Shown here: one piece after another, positions 31,704 through 42,563 of the stretch | Layout: every line of letters starts with the position of its first letter | How positions within the stretch are numbered: the stretch's first letter is position 1 | Source: Schistocerca nitens | Lineage: Eukaryota; Arthropoda; Insecta; Orthoptera; Acrididae | Direction: 5' to 3' | DNA length: 64,000 nucleotides | Assembly: GCF_023898315.1 (NCBI RefSeq) | Contig: NC_064621.1 | Location: 128,276,521-128,340,520, forward strand | The notes under the pieces: generated by a model | What the model was told of the DNA's origin: nothing | Seen by the model: only the letters and a program-made list of their open reading frames with translations | The model's database searches: none | Program-made: the position numbers and the translations under genes

Positions 31704-32596
31704 TGCTGGTGTCTGCTGGTGTTTTTACCTTCCATTAAGTTCTTATATTTGTAAAAGACGCCGCTTTCAGTATACGACGCTGTGGATGTTATTCTCTTCT
31801 GGAAATGGCCCGGTTCGAATCCTGGACCGTAATTTTGTTTGTGTGCGTTTCTCCTTTTTTTATTTATGTAATGAACTTATCTTAGTACTCGTACTTCACA
31901 CCTTGCCATTGTTCTTTTGTGAAAAATGTACGGTTGTTAACTTGCAACTGTTATAATTACTGCTGGCTGTATGTGTGTCTTCTAGATTCTTTTTCTATTT
32001 TCCATTAAAATCTTATGTTCGCACATCGAATTTTTATCGTTGTACTGTGGACATTTATATTATGTTAATATGGTTTCTTTTGTAACTACTGTTGGCTGTA
32101 TGCTCTTTGCTTCTCAAAGCCGCAGATAAGTAAAAAATTTTCAAAAAATCACTGCTAAGAGATACCTGACGTCCATCTATCCTTCACACAAATAATTCGC
32201 AGCATCTCGGTAAGTCACCACGTGAAGCATGTAGCATTTAATCCGCTCGACAGTCAGAAGCAGTTAGAAGCACATATCACATAATACCACAAGACAGTCG
32301 ATGCCACTTCACTAGCCATGCAGCATATGGCAATTATTAAAAGCACTGACATGAGTATTGGTTCTAAATGGATTCTGGAGCAAATAATGTTTTCAAAATG
32401 GCAGCTGCGTTAGCCCTCCCCAACTATGATGTCTCATCCCCTCTCCACCTCCTGCAAACTTCGGTATTTCTTTTTTCGTGGGAAATAAGTCAATTAGGCT
32501 ACCTACACTAACCTAAATTCCCCAACTACTCCCCCACACCTACGATATCACCCATACTCCTCCACCACCTGTAAATTGGCTGTAAAAGGCTTAGAC
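31704..32596. other. Unassigned stretch with weak internal repeat
   Basis: Two related segments about 140-275 bases apart recur (GCTGGCTGTATGTGTG near 31962 and GTTGGCTGTATGCTC near 32089; TTCCATTAAGTTCTTAT near 31731 and TTCCATTAAAATCTTAT near 31999). A lone B-box-like GGTTCGAATCC lies at 31812-31822 without a convincing A box. No open frame of interest. Confidence 0.4.
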
Positions 32597-33201
32597 TATC
32601 TACATCTACATCTACATCCATACTCCGCAAGCCACCTGACGGTGTGTGGCGGAGGGTACCCTGAGTACCTCTTTCTCCCTTCTATTCCAGTCTCGTAATG
32701 TTCGTGGAAAGAAGGATTATCTGTATGCTTCTGTGTGGGCTCTAATCTCATGGTCTCTTCGTGAGATATACGTAGGAGGGAGCAATATACTGCTGGACTC
32801 TTCGGTGAAGGTATGATCTCGAAACTTTAACAAAAGCCCGTACCGAGCTACTGAGCTCAGAGCAGAGTCTTCCACTGGAGTTTATCTATCATCTCCGTAA
32901 CGCTTTCGCGATTACTAAATGATCCTGTAACGAAGCGCGCTGCTCTCCGTTGGATCTTCTCTATCTCTTCTATCAACCCTATGTGGTACGGATCCCACAC
33001 CGCTGAGCAGTATTCAAGCAATGGGCGAACAAGCGTACTGTAACCTACTTCCTCTGTTTTCGGATTGCATTTCCTTAGGATTCTTCCAATGAATCTCAGT
33101 CTGGCATCTGCTTTACCGACGATAAACTTTATATGATCATTCCATTTTAAATCACTCTTAATGCGTACTCCCAGATAATTTATGGAATTAACTGCTTCCA
33201 G

Positions 33202-33576
33202 TTACTGACCTGCTATTTTGTAGCTAAATGATAAGGGATCTATCTTTCTACGTATTCGCAGCACATTACACTTGTCTACATTGAGGTTCAATTGCCATTC
33301 CCTGCACCATGCGTCAATTCGCTGCAGATCCTCCTGCATTTCAGTACAATTTTCCATTGTTACAACCTCTCGATACACCACAGCATCATCTGCAAAAAGC
33401 CTTAGTGAACGTCCGATGTCATCCACCAGGTCATTTATGTATATTGTGAACAGCAACGGTCCAATGACACTCCTCTGTGGCACACCCGAAATCTCTCTTA
33501 CTTCGGAAAACTTATCTCCATTGAGAAGGGCATGCTGCGTTCTGTTATCTAGGAACTCCTCAATCCAATCACACAA
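33202..33576 (-). pseudogene. NLR-A2 reverse transcriptase fragment
   Basis: A 124-codon frame includes RT block B (SGVPQ), block C (FADD with both catalytic Asp) and the KCNVLRIRRKIDPLSFSYK segment. The N-terminal RT lies beyond the SINE insertion at 33801-33967, where FLDFRKAFDTVPH (block A) is still readable. The endonuclease is absent because of truncation. Confidence 0.8.
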
Positions 33577-33590
33577 TTGGTCTGATAGTC

Positions 33591-33788
33591 AAATGGTTCA
33601 AATGGCTCTGAGCACTATGGGACTCAACTGCTGAGGTCATTAGTCCCCTAGAACTTAGAACTAGTTAAACCTAACTAACCTAAGGACATCACACACATCC
33701 ATGCCCGAGGCAGGATTCGAACCTGCGACCGTAGCGGTCTCGCGGTTCCAGACTGCAGCGCCAGAACCGCGCGGCCACTTCGGCCGGC
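33591..33788 (-). mobile_element. SINE-1c inside NLR-A2
   Basis: An inverted SINE-1 (B-box complement GATTCGAACCTGCGACCG) with a perfect 12-base target duplication GGTCTGATAGTC at 33579-33590 and 33789-33800. The identical duplication suggests a relatively young insertion. Confidence 0.92.
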
Positions 33789-34119
33789 GGTCTGATAGTC
33801 CATATGATCTTACTTTGTTCATTAAACGACTGTGGGGAACTGTATCGAACGCCTTGCGGAAGTCAAGAAACACGGCATCTACCTGTGTACCCGTGTCTAT
33901 GGCCCTCTGAGTCTCGTGGACGAATAACGCGAGCTGGGTTTCACACGACCGTCTTTTTCGAAACCCAGGAGAGGAAGGATGTAAGTTATTTATTTTGACA
34001 GAAAATGTGTTCTTTGTGGCACTCTCCTGCTGGTGGATTGTTATCCACAATCCACCAACCCACCCCCACTTTAACCGATGGCGCATATGTACGTTTGCCT
34101 TAAAGTTTGAAGACCGATT

Positions 34120-34334
34120 GGTCCGCAGCTCGTGGTCGTGCGGTAGCGTTCTCGCTACCACGCCCGGGTTCCCGGGTTCGATTCCCGGTGGGGTCAGGGA
34201 TTTTCTCTGCCTCGTGATGACTGGGTGTTGTGTGACGTCCTTAGGTTAGTTAGGTTTAAGTAGTTCTAAGTTCTAGGGGACTGATGACCATAGCTGTTAA
34301 GTCCCATAGTGCTCAGAGCCATTTGAACCAACCA
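34120..34334 (+). mobile_element. SINE-4: different tRNA-like head, SINE-1-like tail
   Basis: The head (GCAGCTCGTGGTCGTGCGGT and CCGGGTTCGATTCCCGG) differs from SINE-1. The 3' half (CCTTAGGTTAGTTAGGTTTA to CTCAGAGCCATTTGAAC) is shared with it. It is flanked by a perfect 14-base duplication TTTGAAGACCGATT (34106-34119 and 34335-34348). Confidence 0.9.
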
Positions 34335-37300
34335 TTTGAAGACCGATTACCGTAGTCCCCAATACCGCCACCAGAGTGTGCTTGAAACTATCCTACACCA
34401 CCCCAAACTTTCCGCTGCCTCCTGCCCCTTCCCTTCGGAGTTTCAGTTGCTTGTTTCGAAGTACTGTCAGAAAGCAAAACATTTCCGAGTCCTGCAGCTA
34501 CTGTGATGTTTATCGTTTTTCTGAAATGCCAAGTGGGCTTAGTTTATTTTTGCTGCTGGAGTAAGGGATGTTAGGCACTTTTTTTATTTTCTTCAATTTT
34601 AAAAATACAGTTTTGCAATGTGAGACCTACACTAGTGTCAAATCTCAGACGGGGAAATCAAAATAATTACGTAACTGAAAATTCATGACATATTTCGAAA
34701 TCCATGACAGATCGCAAAAAAAGAAAAAAAGAAAAAAGGAAATAGCAGATTGGATGTCTAAAAGATTCTTCTGGAACTCGTAGCACTGTCCTCCGAAAGA
34801 AAATGGCTGGAATTTTCCGTGAAAATTCGATGCCTTGCTATTGCTGGTCTGGAGGTGCTCTAAAGCCACTATGGCGGTTGGGCGCAGATCCCAGCTGTCT
34901 GAACCAGGAGAGGCTAGTCTGCCTTGGCTTGTCTCTGAACACTCGAACAAGAAATATGTCATGTGATTCTGACGTCATGGAAGTTTCCGTAGATGCCGTG
35001 TTCTGCTCCTGTATTGTTCGAACCAATCTGTAGAGACTCCATGCCCCCCCCCCCCACCCCCCACAATGGACATCTACTGACTCCCTGACGTCATGGAACT
35101 TTCTGTGAATAGAGTAAACTGGTTGGTTATTACTGAATTTACCTGCCAAAATGCTGCTGCTGGTGTGGGAACACTGTCTGCTACTTTCTACAGACGGACA
35201 AATTAGGAGAATTTCAGCGGAAAACAATTTGCACAGATCGAAAAACACACGTCAATAATACTGCACTGACAGTTAAACCCGGCAAAAGTGGTGTACAGAT
35301 CGTGAATTACGGAAACTATTGCCTAAAACACTTTGTCAATTTTTCTGGCCTTCTACTGTCGATGAAATATTGAATTTATCGGCATGAAACTGATCTCCAA
35401 CCACGCTATGCCTCCACCATACCATATAGTTACTTCGCTGCAGTAAACATAATTAGTATTCTGTACCATACAGAATCATCACTTCTGTATCCTGGATATA
35501 GCTATCGACCACCAGACACTCCTACATATACTGCGAAAACACACAGATCTCAAAACAGAAGCGCAGGCACTATATACAGCCGCAACACTAGATATCCCCG
35601 GCCGGCGAAAGCACTTCACCAGCACGGTCAGGCGGTCATCGACCCCTGCCAGCGGTCACAAGTCAACTGTTCCCACATGCGCGGGCCTGAAACATGATCG
35701 AGATGCCCTCTGTACACAGTGGGCACTCTCTGAACTGGTGTAGAAAGTCTGGGCTGATTATTCCAATACAAAGGCATCCGCTAACGATACTGTTTCCGCC
35801 CCAGTCTGCTTGATGCTGTGGTTTCTGCAATGATTTGCGACCCTCTACAGACTCTGCAATTACAAGACTATTTACTTTTTGACCTCTTACGATGAGAAAT
35901 GCTAGGTCAGTGGCGAATCAATATACTGATCTCGAAACTGATATCAGATGTAATATCCGATTTACCCACCAAACCAACGATTTTTGAAATACTTTGGTGC
36001 TGAAATCATCGAGCAACATATGAAAATTTCCAGATTTTCATGTAAGTTCACGTAGTTTGCCGGAATATCATACCATTTACGTGACTGTTCTTGGTATCAG
36101 CCACATAGCCGTATGCTACCAATAGCTTGTTCAGTACTATCCCAAAGATAAAAAGCGGAAATGATATCTCTAGAAAGCCGAAACTTTGGCGAGCTCATTA
36201 CGTGGGACGTGCTGCAAACTGTCAAGTAAGTATCAATACACAGGAACTTATCTCGTACATCAAAGACGGAAGAAACTGATAGTTCCACTCGAAATTTTTT
36301 GAATACAGATGTCAGTGATATAACAGATTCTAGATGACCCTTGTACTTTACAAAGTCAAAAAGGTTTTAAGACACATGATCATATGTGTTTCTCATGTCC
36401 AGAGAACAATCCAATGTCACTTCCACCGTAGTTTCCCCATCTCGATGCAAATAACACATCACAATCGATATTCTGTTAACCAAATAAAGACGGGAATGGC
36501 AGTGTACCTCACAGGCTTCTGGAACACTTGGACCTGCCGTACTGATGAGAGATTTATAACAACTTGTCTCACTACAATCCCGACAAACAAGTTGACATCA
36601 CTAAGCACACCACCTCACAGGTGAACAAGAGGCTTGTGGAAGTCTCAGCGCTGACAAAGAAGTGTGATGTCACAGGTCACGCCGCCTCACAGCCCAACTT
36701 CCATTCAAAGTTTGAATTTCATTGGTTCCTGAAATACTCTTATCTGTTTTCAACGCATCCCGGCATCCGTACCAGACTCTCAGAGGCCGGAGAGATTGTC
36801 ATCGTGATTGTCAAGCAGTAAACGATTCAATTTATATGGCGGGAAATAATCATTTTTTCGCCATATCGAATCTTCTCATATTTCCACGTACAAATCGGAG
36901 AATACTCGGAACACAAGTGATGGTGAAGGATACCCAACAGATAATGAATGTTAGTTCGCTATTCGCAAACAGGTCAACTGTACTCTTGTACTCTGCCGAT
37001 CGGTCAGGGAGGCCTAGCAGCTGCTTGCGCCTTAAGCCAGAAAGGTCCCTTTGTCCCAGTCACTGGCTACCTCTGCCAGGCAGCCGGACACCAAGCAGAT
37101 TCGTCCTAGGAAATCAGACACAAATTCATCATTGTAATTACAACTAAATATTAAGATTGCAGCCCCATTCTGGTGACATTTGACAATGAGCAAAGTGTCA
37201 AAAATACCTCCTCCTGACGACTGTGGCTCTGGTAATATTTATTTCACACGTAAATCTCTATCCTCTTTATGATAGGACATAATTTTCCAGCTAAAATCTT

Positions 37301-37383
37301 CCATAATCCTCACGGATACCGATGTGCTGAAATAGCAATTTTCCGAGTCAAATCTGTACCTGCCTTGAGAATGGACATATTCT

Positions 37384-37403
37384 CCCCCCCCCCCCCCCCC
37401 CCC
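37384..37403 (+). repeat. Poly-C tract, 20 bases
   Basis: An uninterrupted run of C. Similar tracts occur at 35044-35062, about 46146-46157 and, as poly-G, at 54738-54755. Confidence 0.9.
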
Positions 37404-37782
37404 AGATCATTTTATCTGCACATGTCGGAACACTGACCACAGAAACTTTAAACTCCAACTCACGAACATTTCAGACGGGCAATGCAGTGATGATTTGTAT
37501 GTGTATAGTATCCGAAAACATTATGCTAAGTCCGCACTCACGCCGTCTTGATTCTCGTCAGATCTTGGAAATTATCTGACGTTTTGGTCTTCGAGCCAAT
37601 CAGATTCGAGAATAGACAGCAGGTGTTTTCAATCAGTACTTCCGGAAGGTGCGGCATCCCGCCAAGACTCTCCATACAGGTATTGTAAAGCACAGGCGTC
37701 CGGCACTATGTGATAATCAACAGTGCTCTCCTGGATAACAGAGTTGGAAAGACAATTTATAGGCATTTTGCGGGACACATAT

Positions 37783-37784
<2 letters not shown>

Positions 37785-37815
<31 letters not shown>
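37785..37815 (+). repeat. AC dinucleotide microsatellite
   Basis: About 15 AC units followed by degenerate ATACAC repeats to about 37860. Confidence 0.95.
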
Positions 37816-37819
<4 letters not shown>

Positions 37820-38137
37820 TACACTCACAGACATACACATCCACACAGGCATACACATACAGAGGGATAGTGCAGTTGTGCCAGGTTGACACCTATGCTA
37901 TACTACATTTACAATCAATTTTAGAACACGTGACCAGAAGTGAGACCATGATCAAATGCGCGAAACTGACAAAATCGGTGAAATTACGAAAACTGACGGA
38001 AAATATGTATAAATTGAGGGAAAATAAATTAAAATGCAAGTAATTTGAGGGGGAATTTGAAGCCATTTTGACTATTTTTCGGCCGTGACTCTCAAGAAAC
38101 ATGTAAAGGTTTAAGAAATACGTAAGGATTTTTTTTA

Positions 38138-38300
38138 ATTACCGCTACCAGTCAAAAACTTTAACAACTATTGTATTACTTATTTATTTAGCGAGATGTT
38201 TCGAGGTAAACCTCATCTTCAGGCTAAATGGCATTACAAAAACAACTTTAAAATAGAGCCATGCTGATGTTACATAGTCTGGTAGCGGTAGCGGTAATTT
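38138..38300. repeat. Small inverted-repeat element
   Basis: The left end AATTACCGCTACCAG is complementary to the right end CTGGTAGCGGTAGCGGTAATT apart from one extra CGGTAG unit on the right. The inside contains the palindromic GAGGTAAACCTC. It has MITE-like size and structure and no coding capacity. I could not assign a target-site duplication. Confidence 0.55.
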
Positions 38301-39218
38301 AAAATAATAAAAAAAAATCTTTACAAATCTGAGGGGAAATGAGGAAACACCTGATTACCTGATACAGAAAAGTTTTCGTACATGGGACCGAGTGAGTGAC
38401 AAAAAGAGGTATATGAGAATACGTTAACATGGAAGCTCTGGGAAATAGGGAAACATTAATTTTTTGTGGTTGTCGATAAGACGGCTGGAATACATTTTTT
38501 TACGTGGATAACTACCAAATGTAGAGTAATAAATTTTTATACGTTGGATTACAAACCCAGGTGTGACCCCAAAGGTATCGTCAGCCACCTTATAGATTTT
38601 TGTAAGTGTCCGGGCATATGACTTCCACAAACTTTACGTCCGCCTTAGCTAAAGAGATTGGTATTACCAGCTTGGGGATTGCAACATACAACTACCGAAT
38701 CGATCTCATATTGAACTTGTGCGAGACTGTATAAGTATTTCAAACTCTAACACACACTATTTAAAATGTGCTTCTCTGTACTCTCTATCAATCACAAAGA
38801 TGCAGTATCAGCTAACAAAGATCTTACAAAACAGCTGCTGCGTGGTTTTTCAACGTACTGCTGTATGTCTACTGGGGTATTAGGATTACTTTTAAGCTGA
38901 TTGCTGACTTAGATCCAACCATGAACAGTAAGAATTTGCATCATCGCTGGCGCCAGAAAAGCCTTGTTTCAATCTTAGGAGAAGAGCATTTAATGAAATA
39001 TAAATGGTAAAAAAAGCACTGGCCACGCAACGAGATGATTGTCGGTATACGTCGGTACGAATGCGATATTTCCTTTCTCTACAGTGAGAATACTGTACAG
39101 TCCCAAAAGTGAAATTTCAGCTACGAAAACCTCTAGGCCCACGAATTTCTATTGAGTGAACACAGCAGAATACGTAAATTACAGTGTACCAATTGCGTTG
39201 CATTCTACGTAGAGAAAA

Positions 39219-39416
39219 AATGATTCAAAGGGCTCTGAGCACTATGGGACTTAATATCTGTGGTCATCAGTCCCCTAGAACTTAGAACTACTTAAACCAA
39301 ACTAACCTAAGGACATCACACACATTCATACCCGAGACAGGATTCGAACCTGCGACCGTAGCGGTCGCGCGATTCTAGACTGAAGCTCCTAGAACCGCTC
39401 AGTCACCCCGATGGGC
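39219..39416 (-). mobile_element. SINE-1d
   Basis: An inverted SINE-1 copy with the B-box complement GATTCGAACCTGCGACCG. The perfect 11-base duplication CGTAGAGAAAA flanks it (39208-39218 and 39417-39427). Confidence 0.9.
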
Positions 39417-39585
39417 CGTAGAGAAAAGAGGAAGAACTTTCTATACACGCTACAAGGAACACGTTGATGCTTTTAGGCTCAAGAAAATTCATTGATTCTC
39501 AGTAGTTAACCGTATGTAACTTAATAAACACATACTGCATGACATCCCCCGTAGCCTAACTATATTCCATACAGAAAATAATCGT

Positions 39586-39786
39586 AGAACAATTGATCTA
39601 CTAGAACAATTAGAAATAGACTTACATACAGAAAAATTTGCCGAAAGTAGAAGTAATCAAGAAAGAAAAAACTGTAATGAATACCGTAATCTTAATAAGG
39701 AGGCGACAAAGGTACAGTCAAAAATAGGAAGGATAAGTAATCGTTTTGAGACGCAAGTAGAGGGGATCGAACAGAAACTGGAATAG
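39586..39786 (+). pseudogene. Gag-like coiled-coil fragment of a second Gypsy element
   Basis: A 66-codon open segment beginning RTIDLLEQLEIDLHTEKFAE, rich in Glu, Lys, Asn and Gln with heptad-like spacing, ends at a stop at 39784-39786. Its place 230 bases before an integrase end suggests a deleted Gypsy element. Alone it could be any charged helix. The gag label is inference from position. Confidence 0.35.
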
Positions 39787-40013
39787 ACTGTTGGTCTCAT
39801 TATTGATATAAAGTAATTGAAAAGGTATAAGTAGAGCGAAAAAAGATAAAGAAAAGTTTTCGAATTTGCAAACTTTAGTATGAGAAGTAGATACTAGACT
39901 GAAGGAGCAGTGATGAGAAAAAGGGGGTAGTGGATACACTGGCGACGACCACTTGCCAAGTAGTTACAAGAGTAACCGAACCAGAAAAGGGATGAGACGA
40001 AAAGCTGAACTAT

Positions 40014-40343
40014 GTGTCATGCTACGCATGTACTACCGAAAGTAAGAAAGAACGTGTACGAGAGATAACGAAAAAGATAGCCGAGTCGCGAATACGACAT
40101 CATGACGCGAAAATGAGGTTCGCTAAATTTGAAATTGGCGACCTCGTTCTCGTTAAAGCGAACGAGAAACAGCGCGAGTTCGATAATCAGATTTAAAAAT
40201 TTAAATTCATTTATAATGGACTATTTAAGATAGCCAGTATAGCTCACACTAACGTCCACTGTTTAGCTTTTACTACTCATGGCAAGCTGTTAGGAGTACG
40301 ATACTTTGTTGACTTTAAATTGTATCATTCAAGGACTGATTAA
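40014..40343 (+). pseudogene. Gypsy integrase C-terminus (GPY/F-like), one stop
   Basis: The frame reads KKIAESRIRHHDAKMRFAKF, IGDLVLVKANEKQREFDNQI, then a TAA at 40194-40196. It continues in the same frame with IYNGLFKIASIAHTN and LLGVRYFVDFKLYHSRTD to a natural stop at 40341-40343. H-D-A-K, G-D-L-V-L-V-K and Y-N-G-x-F-K-I are the features of the C-terminal module of Ty3/Gypsy integrases (GPY/F domain, Pro lost). The catalytic core upstream is absent. It is separate from G1. Confidence 0.7.
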
Positions 40344-41137
40344 TATGAGAAAGAATTTCCAGTAAAAACTTAATTACTAGTGGAATTTTCAAAATTTATT
40401 CCAAATTTATTTCTTAAACCAGACGGTCATCAACGACATTGTAAAAAGTTTTACAAGAAATTTAGCCTACAGAGTAGATGTTCTGAAAACAACTGAAATA
40501 AAAGGAAAACACAAGCCATGATCAATGTCTATAAATGTCACTCTGGTATATGCACCATTTGTAATTTCGCAAATAACACGTTGTAAAAATTCTTTTATAC
40601 TATGTATTACGTAAGTGAATACCGAATCACTCAGAAAATTTATAAGTTTCAGGTCCGTTCGTACATATGAATTTGGACAGTGTTGAGTTATCCACTGTGA
40701 TAGATGTACAAGGACTTCTTGACATTACTCGCGAGTGAGTTTCCAAAGAATGCAAGACAGGTCGACGTTCTGGAAAACCAACAATGCTATGTTTGGACTG
40801 AGCTCTTAGAACTCTGCGGCGTTCTTTGCAAGTACGTGCGTGGTACGTGGAATTTTTCTTTTCAGCACACCCAGCGTAAAGCTTCGTTGTAAACATTTAA
40901 GATTTATCTCGATGTTTACCTGAAACACATAAGCTCTCATAATGGGAAAGGCAGTCTGTTAATGATTATGATGTTTATAAAAATTATGGAAAGTAAACCC
41001 TGTAATTATTGATTTCTTATCTTGTTTCTTATCATTTTATTCATTCTTTTGTATACCTTTACCTAAATTACTTACGATTTCTCGTACATTACTGATATGA
41101 AACTTTCATTTCAAACGTAATGATTTGTTGTTTAAAA
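40344..41137. other. Unassigned stretch
   Basis: Between the integrase relic and T2b. Short frames (62 and 89 codons on opposite strands at 40627-40896) overlap each other and have no domain. It may include LTR sequence of the second Gypsy element, but no repeat partner was found. Confidence 0.35.
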
Positions 41138-41139
41138 TA

Positions 41140-42561
41140 CACTCCTGGAAATGGAAAAAAGAACACATTGACACCGGTGTGTCAGACCCACCATACTTGC
41201 TCCGGACACTGCGAGAGGGCTGTACAAGCAATGATCACACGCACGGCACAGCGGACACACCAGGAACCGCGGTGTTGGCCGTCGAATGGCGCTAGCTGTG
41301 CAGCATTTGTGCACCGCCGCCGTCAGTGTCAGCCAGTTTGCCGTGGCATACGGAGCTCCATCGCAGTCTTTAACACTGGTAGCATGCCGCGACAGCGTGG
41401 ACGTGAACCGTATGTGCAGTTGACGGACTTTGAGCGAGGGCGTATAGTGGGCATGCGGGAGGCCGGGTGGACGTACCGCCGAATTGCTCAACACGTGGGG
41501 CGTGAGGTCTCCACAGTACATCGATGTTGTCGCCAGTGGTCGGCGGAAGGTGCACGTGCCCGTCGACCTGGGACCGGACCGCAGCGACGCACGGATGCAC
41601 GCCAAGACCGTAGGATCCTACGCAGTGCCGTAGGGGACCGCACTGCCACTTCCCAGCAAATTAGGGACACTGTTGCTCCTGGGGTATCGGCGAGGACCAT
41701 TCACAACCGTCTCCATGAAGCTGGGCTACGGTCCCGCACACCGTTAGGCCGTCTTCCGCTCACGCCCCAACATCGTGCAGCCCGCCTCCAGTGGTGTCGC
41801 GACAGGCGTGAATGGAGGGACGAATGGAGACGTGTCGTCTTCAGCGATGAGAGTCGCTTCTGCCTTGGTGCCAATGATGGTCGTATGCGTGTTTGGCGCC
41901 GTGCAGGTGAGCGCCACAATCAGGACTGCATACGACCGAGGCACACAGGGCCAACACCCGGCATCATGGTGTGGGGAGCGATCTCCTACACTGGCCGTAC
42001 ACCACTGGTGATCGTCGAGGGGACACTGAATAGTGCACGGTACATCTAAACCGTCATCGAACCCATCGTTCTACCATTCCTAGACCGGCAAGGGAACTTG
42101 CTGTTCCAACAGGACAGTGCACGTCCGCATGTATCCCGTGCCACCCAACGTGCTCTAGAAGGTGTAAGTCAACTACCCTGGCCAGCAAGATCTCCGGATC
42201 TGTCCCCCATTGAGCATGTTTGGGACTGGATGAAGCGTCGTCTCACGCGGTCTGCACGTCCAGCACGAACGCTGGTCCAACTGAGGCGCCAGGTGGAAAT
42301 GGCATGGCAAGCCGTTCCACAGGACTACATCCAGCATCTCTACGATCGTCTCCATGGGAGAATAGCAGCCTGCATTGCTGCGAAAGGTGGATATACACTG
42401 TACTAGTGCCGACATTGTGCATGCTCTGTTGCCTGTATCTATGTGCCTGTGGGTCTGTCAGTGTGATCATGTGATGTATCTGACCCCAGGAATGTGTCAA
42501 TAAAGTTTCCCCTTCCTGGGACAATGAATTCACGGTGTTCTTATTTCAATTTCCAGGAGTC
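41140..42561 (+). mobile_element. T2b: Tc1-like transposon, full length
   Basis: A 1422-bp element flanked by TA at 41138-41139 and 42562-42563, with ends CACTCCTGGAAATGGAAAAA (left) and the near-complement of TTTCAATTTCCAGGAGTC (right; the last base has changed). It is the full-length relative of T2a, in the opposite orientation about 13 kb away. Confidence 0.95.
41384..42406 (+). pseudogene. T2b transposase, one nonsense codon
   Basis: The 340-residue frame starts at MPRQRGREPYV and ends KGGYTLY. N-terminal paired-type helix-turn-helix units are seen at about residues 12-55 and 75-115. Catalytic residues are Asp155 (VVFSDESRF), Asp244 (QQDSARPH) and Glu277 (SPIEHVW), with 32 residues between the last two by my count. 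Codon 222 is TAA (42047-42049) where T2a has CAA for Gln. That is the only break, and the frame continues unchanged after it. All catalytic residues are present, so a single base change separates it from an open frame. Confidence 0.9.
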
Positions 42562-42563
42562 TA

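Larger units (their letters stand above)
32597..33967 (-). mobile_element. NLR-A2: inverted CR1-like copy, split by a SINE
   Basis: The 3' end is on the left with tandem TACATC (complement of the GATGTA tail, 32601-32621). The right end stops inside the GFRKRRSC block near 33967. Minus-strand frame 33576-33202 encodes CDWIEEFLDNRTQHALLNGD, ISGVPQRSVIGPLLFTIYIN and LRLFADDAVVY (intact FADD). SINE-1c interrupts it at 33591-33788. A stop replaces one codon after the GQ near 33205. Confidence 0.88.
34349..39207. other. Long stretch without a recognisable gene
   Basis: Nearly 5 kb with no frame longer than 141 codons and no protein domain that I recognise. It holds two TGACGTCA palindromes (34970-34977 and 35086-35093) in a short direct repeat, poly-C tracts (35044-35062 and 37384-37403), an AC microsatellite (37785-37815) and a small inverted-repeat element (38138-38300). 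It is the largest tract free of recognised transposons and may be host intergenic or intronic DNA. Confidence 0.45.

Noticed and set aside
31812-31822. tRNA or SINE from an isolated GGTTCGAATCC
   Set aside because: No partner A box at the right distance and no recognisable body.
37629-37892. Open frames of Cys/Val and His/Thr repeats around the AC microsatellite
   Set aside because: Products of a dinucleotide repeat read in both directions.
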